From contig NZ_KQ948424.1 of assembly GCF_001514065.1 (NCBI RefSeq), positions 531,568 through 595,567 on the forward strand: a stretch of 64,000 nt of DNA, read 5' to 3'. The DNA comes from Streptomyces antibioticus (lineage in GTDB: Bacteria; Actinomycetota; Actinomycetes; Streptomycetales; Streptomycetaceae). The notes under the pieces are model-generated. The model saw nothing but the letters and a program-made list of their open reading frames with translations. It was not told the DNA's origin and searched no databases. Below, one piece after another: positions 49,167 through 57,358 of this stretch (positions are counted from its first letter, which is position 1; each line of letters opens with the position of its first letter). The translations under genes and the position numbers were made by a program.

Positions 49167-51485
49167 TCACGAGCCCAGGATGACCCGCAGGTCGGCCGCG
49201 TTCGCCTCGGTGACCTTCCACAGTTCCTGCTGGCGGCCGTGGACGTCGGCGACCGTCTTGGGGTGGTCGGCGAGGAGGTCCTTCGCGCGTTCCACCAGCC
49301 TCGCGGCGAGGTGGCGGTCGTGGACCGAGACGCCCCACTCCGGGCGCTGGATGTCCCGCAGGAAGTACGCCATCTTCGGGTGCGAGATCAGGCTGATGAT
49401 CGGCGTGCCGACGCCGAACGGGATCATGCCGGCGTGGCCGCGCATGCCGATGACCAGCTTGGTGCGGGCGTACAGGTCGCGGATCTCGTCGTTCTCGAAG
49501 TCGTACATCGGGATGACGGGCAGCGAGATGCCGTGCTCGCGGCGCAGGTCGAAGGCGATCTTCTCGTCGTCGAGGGAGTGCGCCACGCACTTCACCGTGC
49601 CCAGCTCCCCCAAGTCCCTTATGGCCTGGGCCATCTGGGCGAGGAAGTAGGCGTAGTCGTGGCCGAAGCGGAGGCCCGCGCGGTCGTAGGCGGCGTTGAT
49701 CAGGATCGTGTCGTCCCGCTCGGCCGGGTCCTGCCAGCCCGCGACCAGCTGGCGCATGACCGTGGTGGGGCAGGGCTGGAAGCGGACCTTGTCGTGCAGG
49801 TGCGCGGGCAGCATGGCCCGGACCTTCTCGATCGAGCCGTGGTTGCGCAGGCCGAAGAAGGCGGAGCGCTCGACGAGTTGCAGCAGTGACTCGCGGAAGC
49901 GGTTGGCCCGGTAGGACTGGCCGTCGAAGGCGTTGAAGCCGACGGCGAAGACCGCGATCGGGACGTCGATGCGGTTGAGCAGCGCGTCCGGGACGTTCCA
50001 CTGCCAGGCGCTGTTGCCGTTGGGCATGGTGTCCGGGATGAACAGGCCGCCCCCGCCGATGACCAGGCCCCGGCGGGCGTTGACGCGCTCCAGCGCCGTC
50101 TCGTCGAACAGGCGGTGGGCGTGGACGGAGTGCCAGCGGCGGGACGTGGTGTCGGGGCCGAAGGCGAGGCGGACGGTCTCCGGGAGGAGCTTGTCGCCCG
50201 CGTTGCCCTGCCGGTCCATGTAGAAGGCGACATGGGCGAGTTGGTCCTCGGCGCTGCCCCGCTCCTGGGACGGCACGGCGGCGGCCCGCTGGGCCCACAG
50301 CCGGCTGGGCCGGTGCGTCGGGTCGACGGTGATGCCGGCGGTGGCGTACCGCAGCGCCTCGGTGTTGTCGCCGTGCACCCATGCCATCTGCGCGAGCCGG
50401 GCGTAGGCGGTGGCGGCCCGGTTGGGGGCGGCGGTGGCCAGCAGCAGCCGGCCCTTGGCCTCCTCGTAGCGGGAGACGCTCATCAGGGCGTGGCCGAGGA
50501 CCTCGTGCGGCCAGGCCTCGTCCAGCGGGATGCGGACGCTCTCCAGGACGTCGACGGCGTCCTGGTAGTCGCCGTTCGCGATGTGCGCGGCGGCGACCTT
50601 GCGGGCCACCTCGACATCGCCGGTGCGCCGGACGTGCGGGGTGCCGAAGTGGACGACCAGGTCGTGGTGGAGGCCGCCGCTGGACTCCAGGTAGGCCGCC
50701 TGGAAGTCGGCGTCGGACAGCTCGTACTGCCGCCAGCGGTCCTCCGCCTGGCTGTACCCGGCCTCGCCGCCCTGCCACGGCTTGTGGCGTCCGGTGAAGT
50801 GCAGGATCGCGGTGTCGTCCGGGACGGGCAGGTCACCGGAGAGCCGCCGCTTGACGAAGTTGTAGCGGGGGTCGAGGCGCACGAAGTCGCCGTCGAGGAC
50901 GGCGTTGAGGATGCCCTGGTCGTGCTTGTCGAGCTCGTAGTCGCCGGAGCGCCCGCACTTGTCGAGCTTCGCGCAGAACTCGTCGCTCAGGTACTCGCGC
51001 TGGATGACCAGGAGACCCGAGTTGAGCTTGTGCTGCCCGTAGAAGAACTGCGGGACGGCCGCCAACCCTTCGCGCAGCTCCAGGAGTTCGCGCAGATCAC
51101 CGAGGACGACCATGTCGGTGTCGAGGGTGATGACGGTGTCGTACTCCCGGATGCGGAACACATCGAGGATGAAGTAGGCCTTGCGGACCAGGTAGTTGTC
51201 CTGGTCGCCCTTCTTGTACGCGTCGTAGTGCGTGTCGTTGACGCGCTTGAGGACGATCCGCGGGTGCAGGGCGCGGATCTTGGCCACCGAGCCGGGGCGC
51301 AGGTCGTCGTAGAGGACGACGAAGTCCTCGCACACGCTCGGGTTGGACAGCGCGAGGCTCCTGAGGAGGGTCAGGAAGCCGGGCAGGTAGTTCTCGTCGA
51401 CGTACGACGCGAAGGCGATGCGGCGCTTGCCGGTGAGGGCCGCCGCGTCGGTGACGGGCGCCGCGGTCAGGGTGTTCGTGGTCAT
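49167..51485 (-). CDS. GT8 glycosyltransferase / TPR / polysaccharide pyruvyltransferase fusion
   Basis: 772 residues, three parts. Residues 20-275 are a GT8-like transferase: RIAFASYVDENYLPGFLTLL, metal DTD at about 121-123 (TLDTDMVVLGDL), KLNSGLLVIQREYL, DQGILNAVLDG and ILHFTGRHKPWQ. Residues 300-400 are TPR-like helical repeats (DYQDAVDVLESVRIPLDEAW, SRYEEAKGRLLLATAAPNRA). Residues 413-770 are a CsaB-type pyruvyltransferase: GNAGDKLLPETVRLAFGPD, VIGGGGLFIPD near 471, FFGLRNHGSIEKVRAML and IGMRGHAGMIPFGVGTP. The ATG overlaps the stop of the GT29-like gene by four bases. Confidence 0.88.
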   Translation of the reverse strand: MTTNTLTAAPVTDAAALTGKRRIAFASYVDENYLPGFLTLLRSLALSNPSVCEDFVVLYDDLRPGSVAKIRALHPRIVLKRVNDTHYDAYKKGDQDNYLVRKAYFILDVFRIREYDTVITLDTDMVVLGDLRELLELREGLAAVPQFFYGQHKLNSGLLVIQREYLSDEFCAKLDKCGRSGDYELDKHDQGILNAVLDGDFVRLDPRYNFVKRRLSGDLPVPDDTAILHFTGRHKPWQGGEAGYSQAEDRWRQYELSDADFQAAYLESSGGLHHDLVVHFGTPHVRRTGDVEVARKVAAAHIANGDYQDAVDVLESVRIPLDEAWPHEVLGHALMSVSRYEEAKGRLLLATAAPNRAATAYARLAQMAWVHGDNTEALRYATAGITVDPTHRPSRLWAQRAAAVPSQERGSAEDQLAHVAFYMDRQGNAGDKLLPETVRLAFGPDTTSRRWHSVHAHRLFDETALERVNARRGLVIGGGGLFIPDTMPNGNSAWQWNVPDALLNRIDVPIAVFAVGFNAFDGQSYRANRFRESLLQLVERSAFFGLRNHGSIEKVRAMLPAHLHDKVRFQPCPTTVMRQLVAGWQDPAERDDTILINAAYDRAGLRFGHDYAYFLAQMAQAIRDLGELGTVKCVAHSLDDEKIAFDLRREHGISLPVIPMYDFENDEIRDLYARTKLVIGMRGHAGMIPFGVGTPIISLISHPKMAYFLRDIQRPEWGVSVHDRHLAARLVERAKDLLADHPKTVADVHGRQQELWKVTEANAADLRVILGS

Positions 51486-52945
51486 CGCAGGGAGATCCTC
51501 ATGTCGGTCACGCTCTGGGCCCGCTGCATGACCCATGCCTTCTCGCTGGTGTATTCGTGCACGGACGTGATCGCGAGCTTCATGGCCTCCTGCACGCGGT
51601 AGGCGCCGCTCTCGTAGAAGTCGAACCCGATCAGGTCGAGGGTCGGGCTGACGTCCAGGAAGTCCAGCAGGTAGAGCATGTTGAAGCCGGTGGTCGGGAT
51701 GCCGGACCAGACGTCGGTGCCGAGCTTGCCGATGTTGCGCACGGGCCAGCGCAGCGACTCGTCGCCGAGGAAGGTCTGGGCGCCGGGGACGAGCCGGTTG
51801 CGCAGCGAGTACTTCCAGTCGCCGGAGATCCCGCCGAACACCAGCCGGGTGTCGACCTGCTGGTCCCAGTTGAAGCCGTGCTTGTGGATGGTGGCGTGGA
51901 TGTCGGTGCGGCTGCCGGTGTGCCTCGGGTCGATCCTGTACGAGTTGAAGCGGACGACGATGTCGTACGCGTCGATCTCGGCGCCCATCGAACTGGCGCC
52001 GACGCGCCCGGAGTTGGCGATCAGGCAGATCGACTTGCCGGCGATGCGGTTGCGGAACTCGCCGAGGCTGATCCACTGCACGCCGCCGACGGTGGGGTCG
52101 GCGACGGGGCCGCGCATGCGGTTGCGGCGCTGCTCGGCGTAGAGGGCGAGGGCCTCGGTGAGGGCGGGGAGGTCCGTCTCCTGCGTCATGCGCAGGTCCA
52201 GGTACTGGCTGAGGAGTTCCTGCCGGTCGGCGACCGGGGCGTCCTCGGCGGCCAGGGTGAGGAGCGCTCCCACGAGGCGCGGCTCGGCCTCGGTCCAGTC
52301 TCCTACGGCGTGGGCGGCGAGGCCCTCGGCCCACACGTCGGTGGCGGCGCGCCGGGTGAACTCCTCGGCGCGCGGGTTCTGCCGCCGCAGCAGCGCGAGC
52401 AGTTCGCGCTCCGTCTCGGCGGCGGCGCGCAGTCCGGCGATCTTGGCACGGACGCCGAAGCCGTCGTCGTCGGTGAGGGCGAGGTACTTGTCGTACGCCT
52501 CGACGGCCTCGGTCTCCTCGCCGAGCGCCTCCAGGAGCCGGGCGCGCAGCCGCCAGCCGGCGCGGGAGTTCTTGCGCTGGGCGAGGACGGTGTCGGAGAT
52601 GACGAGGGCGAGGTTCAACTCGTCGTCGTAGCCGCACTCCAGGGCCTTGTTGGCGACGGCGAGGAGAGCGTCGAGGAGCTCGCTGCCGATGCCGTTGGCG
52701 GGGGTGGCGGTGCCCTTGACGGCCCGCTTGAGCAGGGCGGTGGCGCCGCCTGCCGGGGCGGGCGCGGCGCCGGACGTGGCGGTCGTGCCCCACACCACGA
52801 GCAGCTTGCGGAGCTGCTCGGCGAGTTCGACGCGGCGCCGGTCGATGCTGCCGACGACCTTTCCGCTGTGCACCGCGCAGGCGCGCAGGCAGTCGTCCAG
52901 CTCCCCTCCACGCGCACGTGCACGTCTCTTCTGGACCGTCGTCAT
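51482..52945 (-). CDS. GT29-like sialyltransferase with N-terminal helical-repeat domain
   Basis: 487 residues from ATG 52945 with GGGAG five bases upstream. The N-terminal 290 residues are helical and TPR-like (ELLDALLAVANKALECGYDD, WRLRARLLEALGEETEAVEA). Residues 300-345 read ICLIANSGRVGASSMGAEID then YDIVVRFNSY, and 415-440 read IPTTGFNMLYLLDFLD then LDLIGFDFYE. They resemble the L and S sialylmotifs of GT29, the family of animal sialyltransferases. It would use a CMP-nonulosonate. It is translationally coupled to the GT8-pyruvyltransferase fusion. Confidence 0.82.
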   Translation of the reverse strand: MTTVQKRRARARGGELDDCLRACAVHSGKVVGSIDRRRVELAEQLRKLLVVWGTTATSGAAPAPAGGATALLKRAVKGTATPANGIGSELLDALLAVANKALECGYDDELNLALVISDTVLAQRKNSRAGWRLRARLLEALGEETEAVEAYDKYLALTDDDGFGVRAKIAGLRAAAETERELLALLRRQNPRAEEFTRRAATDVWAEGLAAHAVGDWTEAEPRLVGALLTLAAEDAPVADRQELLSQYLDLRMTQETDLPALTEALALYAEQRRNRMRGPVADPTVGGVQWISLGEFRNRIAGKSICLIANSGRVGASSMGAEIDAYDIVVRFNSYRIDPRHTGSRTDIHATIHKHGFNWDQQVDTRLVFGGISGDWKYSLRNRLVPGAQTFLGDESLRWPVRNIGKLGTDVWSGIPTTGFNMLYLLDFLDVSPTLDLIGFDFYESGAYRVQEAMKLAITSVHEYTSEKAWVMQRAQSVTDMRISLR

Positions 52946-53163
52946 GGCACTCCCGTTTTGTCTTCTTACCAAAGCTGAGACGAGTTCTTGTGCTTTACCG
53001 CTTGCGTGGGGGGATTCCGAGGGAATTTAGGAAGCCAAAACGACATCCAGGTGAACTCACCGGGACCGGGCGGCCAATCGTTGGCTCGCCGACCAAGACA
53101 TCCCTGTGATTCGGACTAATGTCCCTGTGTACACCCGTAGGAACAGCTGTCGAGGGGATATCC

Positions 53164-54282
53164 GTGACCACGTTGACCGTCCGCGAGGTGACGGAGACAC
53201 CCGAGCGGCCGGACCCGACGGCTCCCCGGGAGACCCGTCTGCGGGCCCTGGACGGGCTGCGCCTGGTGGCCGCGCTGATGGTGGCCGCGTACCACTACGG
53301 CGGCCGGGGCGGCGATGTCACGACGGCCTGGGGAAGTTCCCCGAAAGACCAGTTCCCGACGCTGCACCAGTATTTCTCGTACGGCTGTCTCGGCGTCCAG
53401 GTCTTTTTCGTGATCAGCGGATTCGTGATCTGCATGAGCGGCTGGGGCAGGCCCCTGAAGTCGTTCTTCGCGTCCCGCGCGTCCCGGTTGCTCCCCGCGT
53501 ACTGGGCAGCGGTCGTCCTGGTCACCGCCGTCTTCGCCCTCCCCGTGGTGGCGTACAAGACGGTGTCGCCGAGCGACGCGCTCGTGAACCTGACGATGCT
53601 CCAGCAGCCGCTCGGCGTCGACCGGGTGCTCGGCGTGTGCTGGACGCTGTGGGCGGAGGTCCGCTTCTACGCCCTGTTCGCCCTGTGCGTGGTCCTGCCC
53701 GGTGCCTCACGCCGCCGGGTGATCCTGTTCTGCGCGGGCTGGACGCTGGCGGCGGCGATCACACAGGCCGCGCACCAGCCGCTCCTCGACGTGGTGCTGA
53801 TGCCCGAGTACGCCCCGTTCTTCATCGGCGGTGTCGGCCTCTACCTCGTCCACCGCGACCGGCGGGACGTGTACGCCTGGGGCATCGTCGGCGTCAGCTT
53901 CCTCATCGGCCAGCACTACGCGGTCCGCGGCCTGTGGAACGCCGGCGACCCGAACGCGTTCGCGCACCGCTCCTCCGCCGGGATCGTCCTCGTGGTCGCG
54001 CTCGGCTTCCTCGCGGTCGCGGCGATCGCGCTGGGCTGGCTCAACTGGGCGAACTGGCGCTGGCTGACGGTGGCCGGGGCGCTGACGTACCCCTTCTACC
54101 TGGTCCACGAGCACCTCGGCTGGGTGGTGATCCACGCCCTGCACATCGGCCTCGGCCTGCCGTCGGCGGAGACCTTCGCGCTGACGGTCACGGCGATGCT
54201 GCTGCTGGCCTGGCTGTTGAACCGGTACGTGGAGAAGCGGCTGACCCCGAAACTGCGTTCGACTCTGGCCAAGGCTCGGTGA
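53164..54282 (+). CDS. Acyltransferase 3 family membrane O-acyltransferase
   Basis: 372 residues from GTG 53164 with GAGGGG upstream; the longer frame from 53119 lacks a site. About ten membrane helices. The family signature RLRALDGLRLVAALMVAAYHYGG has the catalytic His in AAYHY; VFFVISGFVICMSGWGR and ASRLLPAYWAAV follow. Such proteins move acetyl or succinyl groups onto outer polysaccharide sugars. In this cluster it would acylate the nonulosonate polymer. It is divergent from the GT29-like operon and followed by a methyltransferase gene. Confidence 0.92.
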   Translation: MTTLTVREVTETPERPDPTAPRETRLRALDGLRLVAALMVAAYHYGGRGGDVTTAWGSSPKDQFPTLHQYFSYGCLGVQVFFVISGFVICMSGWGRPLKSFFASRASRLLPAYWAAVVLVTAVFALPVVAYKTVSPSDALVNLTMLQQPLGVDRVLGVCWTLWAEVRFYALFALCVVLPGASRRRVILFCAGWTLAAAITQAAHQPLLDVVLMPEYAPFFIGGVGLYLVHRDRRDVYAWGIVGVSFLIGQHYAVRGLWNAGDPNAFAHRSSAGIVLVVALGFLAVAAIALGWLNWANWRWLTVAGALTYPFYLVHEHLGWVVIHALHIGLGLPSAETFALTVTAMLLLAWLLNRYVEKRLTPKLRSTLAKAR

Positions 54283-54346
54283 GGTTGTTCATCTGACGTT
54301 CCGCCGCGGGTCAGTTCGCCCGGCTCAGGCTGAGTAGGAATGTCTC

Positions 54347-55231
54347 ATGGCCAACGCACAGCAGACGTACACGTACCCCGGTGAACTCAGCGACGTACCC
54401 GGCTGGTTCCCGCCGCTCGACCAGATGCTGTTCACCTGGTTCCTGGACCGCCAGCGGCGGCTGGGCGTCCAGGGCGACCTCCTGGAACTCGGCGCCTACA
54501 TGGGCAAGAGCGCGATCCTGCTCGGCCGGTACCGGGGCGCGGGCGAGGAGTTCACCGTCTGCGACCTGTTCGGCGGGGAGGCGCCGGACGGGGCGAACAA
54601 GGCCGAGACGGCGAAGTCGTACGCGTCCCTCACCCGGCAGTCCTTCGAGCGCAACTACCTCTCCTTCCACGACGAGCTGCCCCGCGTCATCGAGGCGCCC
54701 AGCTCCGTCATCTCCTCCGAGGTCGCCCCGAAGACCTGCCGCTTCGTCCACATCGACGCCTCGCACCTGTACGAGCACGTCCGCGACGACATCGGCGCGG
54801 CGCGGGAGTTGCTGGTGCCGGACGGGATCGTCGTCCTCGACGACTTCCGCTCCGAGCACACGCCGGGGGTGTCGGTGGCGGTGTGGGAGGCGGTGCTGAA
54901 CCGGGGGCTGCGGGTCGTCTGCCTCAGCACGCAGAAGCTGTACGGGACCTGGGGTGACCCGGGGGCGGTGCAGGAGGAGCTGCTGGAGATGCTCCGGGGG
55001 CGGCCGGACTGCGGGCTGAGTGTGCAGGAGGCGGCGGGGCAGCGGTTGGTGCGGGCGCGGGCGAAAGGGATGGCGCCGGTGGAGTTTCCCAAGTCACGGC
55101 ATTATGTGGCGCCGGTTCCGGTGGCCGTGGCTCCGAAGCAGCGTCGGTCACCTGTGCGGCGGGTTGCGGTGGATTTGTTGCCGCCGGTTGTTACTCGGGC
55201 AGTGCGGAGGGCTTTGACGGTTCGTGGCTAA
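54347..55231 (+). CDS. TylF-like SAM-dependent methyltransferase 2
   Basis: 294 residues. Motif I is DLLELGAYMGKSAILLGRY (residues about 44-62), followed by EFTVCDLFGGEAPD, CRFVHIDASHLYEHVRDDIG (the HID acid motif shared with the methyltransferase at 48133) and PDGIVVLDDFRSEHTPGV (metal-binding Asp-Asp). The C-terminal 50 residues are basic and Pro/Val rich. ATG 54347 lies after TAGGAAT, perhaps leaderless. The last 41 bases overlap the convergent TetR gene. It likely methylates a hydroxyl on a polymer sugar, by context. Confidence 0.85.
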   Translation: MANAQQTYTYPGELSDVPGWFPPLDQMLFTWFLDRQRRLGVQGDLLELGAYMGKSAILLGRYRGAGEEFTVCDLFGGEAPDGANKAETAKSYASLTRQSFERNYLSFHDELPRVIEAPSSVISSEVAPKTCRFVHIDASHLYEHVRDDIGAARELLVPDGIVVLDDFRSEHTPGVSVAVWEAVLNRGLRVVCLSTQKLYGTWGDPGAVQEELLEMLRGRPDCGLSVQEAAGQRLVRARAKGMAPVEFPKSRHYVAPVPVAVAPKQRRSPVRRVAVDLLPPVVTRAVRRALTVRG

Positions 55232-55892
55232 GTGCGGGTGGGTGGGGGCTGGGCGCGCAGTTCCCCGCGCCCCTTAGGGCGTTCTCCACCCCCGCGATGA
55301 TCAGAGCCAGGCCCTCCTCGAAGTGCTTGTCGTAGTCCGCGAAGACCTCCCTTCCCGCCGCCGCCGACAACGGGAAGTCGGCCATCAGGTGTGCCCGTTC
55401 CTCCACGTCGACCCCCGGCTGCATGCCCTGTTCCTCGGTGACGAAGCCGAGGGTGTAGAAGTACGTCGTCGAGGCCGCGCGGACCGCCTGGGCGAGGGTG
55501 AAGCCGGCCGACGTGAACAGGCGCAGGTTGTCCTCCATCGCCTCCGCGTGCACGAGGCTCGTGAAGCGTGAGCCGCTGAAGACCTTGGCGCCGTCGCGGT
55601 AGCCGAGCAGCGCGGCCCGCAGTCCGCGGTTGGACTTCAGCAACCGCTCCTGCCACGTGTCGCCGGGATCCAGCGGGGTCCCGGCGATCATCCGCCGGTA
55701 CATCTCGGTCGCCATCTCGTCCAGCAGCGCCTGCTTGTCCTTGAAGTGCCAGTACAGGGCGGGCGCCTTGACGTCGAGCTCCTTGGCGATGGCTCGCAGG
55801 GTCAGACCGTCCAAGCCCAGCTCGTTGAGGAGTTTCAGGGCGGTCTCGGCGACCCGTTTGCGGTCGAGGGGCGCGCGGCGTTCCGTACTCAC
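55191..55892 (-). CDS. TetR-family repressor of the adjacent monooxygenase
   Basis: 233 residues from GTG 55892. HTH residues about 10-55 (VAETALKLLNELGLDGLTLR, KELDVKAPALYWHFKDKQAL) have the recognition helix of the TetR class proper, and the C-terminal half matches TetR_C (YRDGAKVFSGSRFTS). Two perfect 15-base operators lie in the 71-base divergent region, one covering the ribosome site of the monooxygenase gene. The C-terminal 30 residues (GAGNCAPSPHPP) are encoded by an interspersed repeat at 55248-55273 and lie antisense to the preceding methyltransferase, so the tail was probably extended. Confidence 0.9.
   Translation of the reverse strand: MSTERRAPLDRKRVAETALKLLNELGLDGLTLRAIAKELDVKAPALYWHFKDKQALLDEMATEMYRRMIAGTPLDPGDTWQERLLKSNRGLRAALLGYRDGAKVFSGSRFTSLVHAEAMEDNLRLFTSAGFTLAQAVRAASTTYFYTLGFVTEEQGMQPGVDVEERAHLMADFPLSAAAGREVFADYDKHFEEGLALIIAGVENALRGAGNCAPSPHPPALSHEPSKPSALPE
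55248..55273 (-). repeat. Interspersed GC-rich intergenic repeat, copy C, inside a coding tail
   Basis: The reverse complement of the copy at 1561-1586 with one mismatch. It forms part of the 3' end of the TetR gene and encodes RGAGNCAP. Confidence 0.7.
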
Positions 55893-55901
55893 GCTTGACA
55901 G

Positions 55902-55916
55902 CTTAACAGCGTTAAG
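55902..55916. promoter_or_regulatory. TetR operator 1
   Basis: CTTAAC-AGC-GTTAAG, a perfect inverted repeat with a 3-base spacer. It is ten bases upstream of the TetR GTG start, so it should block its own transcription. Confidence 0.85.
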
Positions 55917-55938
55917 GGCAGCCTTGTTGGCGACGGCA

Positions 55939-55953
55939 CTTAACGGCGTTAAG
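55939..55953. promoter_or_regulatory. TetR operator 2
   Basis: CTTAAC-GGC-GTTAAG, identical to operator 1 except for one spacer base, centred 37 bp from it. It runs into the AAGGAG ribosome site (55951-55956) of the monooxygenase gene. Confidence 0.85.
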
Positions 55954-55963
55954 GAGATAAGTG

Positions 55964-57358
55964 ATGGATGTACTGATCGTCGGAGCCGGCCCGACCGGAC
56001 TCGCCCTCGGCATCGACCTCGCACGGCGCGGAGTGGCCGCGCTGGTGGTGGAGAAGGCCGACGCCCTGTTCCCCGGCTCGCGCGGCAAGGGCATCCAGCC
56101 GCGCACGATGGAGGTCTTCGACGACCTCGGCGTCCGGGCCGCGATCCGCGCGGCGGGCGGCACCTACCCCGTCGGGATGATCTGGCAGGACGGTGAGCGG
56201 GTCGGCGAGCACCAGATGTTCGACCCGGCCGAGGCGACGGAGGACTCGCCGTACAACGAGCCGTGGATGGTCCCGCAGTGGCGGACGCAGGAGATCCTCG
56301 CGGCGCGGCTGACGGAGCTGGGCGGCGAGGTCGCCTTCGGCCGGGAGGTCACCGGCCTCACGCAGGACGAGGACGGCGTGCGCGTGCACTTCGCGGACGG
56401 CCCTGACCTCCGCGCCCGGTACGTCGTCGCCGCCGACGGTGGCCGCTCGGCGATCCGCCGGGCCCTCGGCATCGCCATGACCGGCGAGACCGTCGACCCG
56501 AACCCGGTACTGGTGGCGGATGTACGGCTGACCGGCCTCGACCGCGAGTACTGGCACGTGTTCCCGCCGCGCGGGGACGGCGACGGCTACCTGGCGATCT
56601 GCCCGCTCGCCGGGACCGAGGACTTCCAGGTGGTGGCCCAGTTCCCGGAGGGCACGGCCGTGGACGTCTCCCTCGAAGGCGTCCGCAAGGTGGTCGCCGA
56701 CCGCTCCCACCTCACCCCGGACGCCGTGACGGAACTCCGCTGGTCCTCCGACTTCCGCCCCCGCCAGGCCCTCGCCGACCGCTTCCGCTCCGGCCGCGTC
56801 TTCCTCGCCGGGGACGCGGCCCACGTCCACTCACCGGCCGGCGGCCAGGGCCTCAACACCAGCGTCCAGGACGCCTACAACCTGGGCTGGAAGCTGGGCG
56901 CGGTGCTCGCGGGCAGCGCGCCGGAGTCCCTCCTCGACACCTACGAGGAGGAGCGCCGCCCCATCGCCGCCCAGATGCTGGGCCTGACGACGAGCGTCCA
57001 CCGGGGCGAGACACGCCGGGGGGACGCGACGCGTCAGCTGGGCCTGGGGTATCGGGACTCGTCCCTGACGGAGGAGACGGGCACACTGCCGGGTCCGCTG
57101 CGGGCGGGTGACCGCGCACCTGACGGGATGCTGGGTGGCGTACGGCTGTTCGACGCGTTCCGCGGGCCGCACTGGACGCTGGTGGCGGTGGGAGCGCAGA
57201 CGCCGGAGGAGCTGCCGGGGTCGGTACGGGTGGTCAGCGGCGCCGATCAGCCGTCGTACGGGACGGGCCTGTTCTTGGTGAGGCCGGACGGTTACGTCGG
57301 TTGGGCGGGCGGGACGGCAGCCGGGCTGAAGAACTACCTGGTATGGGCCGGTCTCTGA
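55964..57358 (+). CDS. FAD-dependent aromatic hydroxylase-type monooxygenase
   Basis: 464 residues from ATG 55964. FAD motif VLIVGAGPTGLALGIDLARRG (residues 3-23), the substrate/FAD DG motif YVVAADGGRSAIRRALG near 155, and the FAD ribityl motif RVFLAGDAAHVHSPAGGQGL near 277-296 define group A flavin monooxygenases (PgaE, RdmE, Rox, TetX relatives). These hydroxylate polyketides or inactivate rifamycins and tetracyclines. Control by a TetR-class repressor with dual operators fits a ligand-induced detoxification role; the compound is unknown. The shortened C-terminal thioredoxin-like domain is present from about 375. Confidence 0.92.
   Translation: MDVLIVGAGPTGLALGIDLARRGVAALVVEKADALFPGSRGKGIQPRTMEVFDDLGVRAAIRAAGGTYPVGMIWQDGERVGEHQMFDPAEATEDSPYNEPWMVPQWRTQEILAARLTELGGEVAFGREVTGLTQDEDGVRVHFADGPDLRARYVVAADGGRSAIRRALGIAMTGETVDPNPVLVADVRLTGLDREYWHVFPPRGDGDGYLAICPLAGTEDFQVVAQFPEGTAVDVSLEGVRKVVADRSHLTPDAVTELRWSSDFRPRQALADRFRSGRVFLAGDAAHVHSPAGGQGLNTSVQDAYNLGWKLGAVLAGSAPESLLDTYEEERRPIAAQMLGLTTSVHRGETRRGDATRQLGLGYRDSSLTEETGTLPGPLRAGDRAPDGMLGGVRLFDAFRGPHWTLVAVGAQTPEELPGSVRVVSGADQPSYGTGLFLVRPDGYVGWAGGTAAGLKNYLVWAGL

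Noticed and set aside
40720-55231. Natural-product (secondary metabolite) gene cluster
   Set aside because: There is no PKS, NRPS or terpene gene; the set is glycosyltransferases and nonulosonate genes, fitting a wall polymer.
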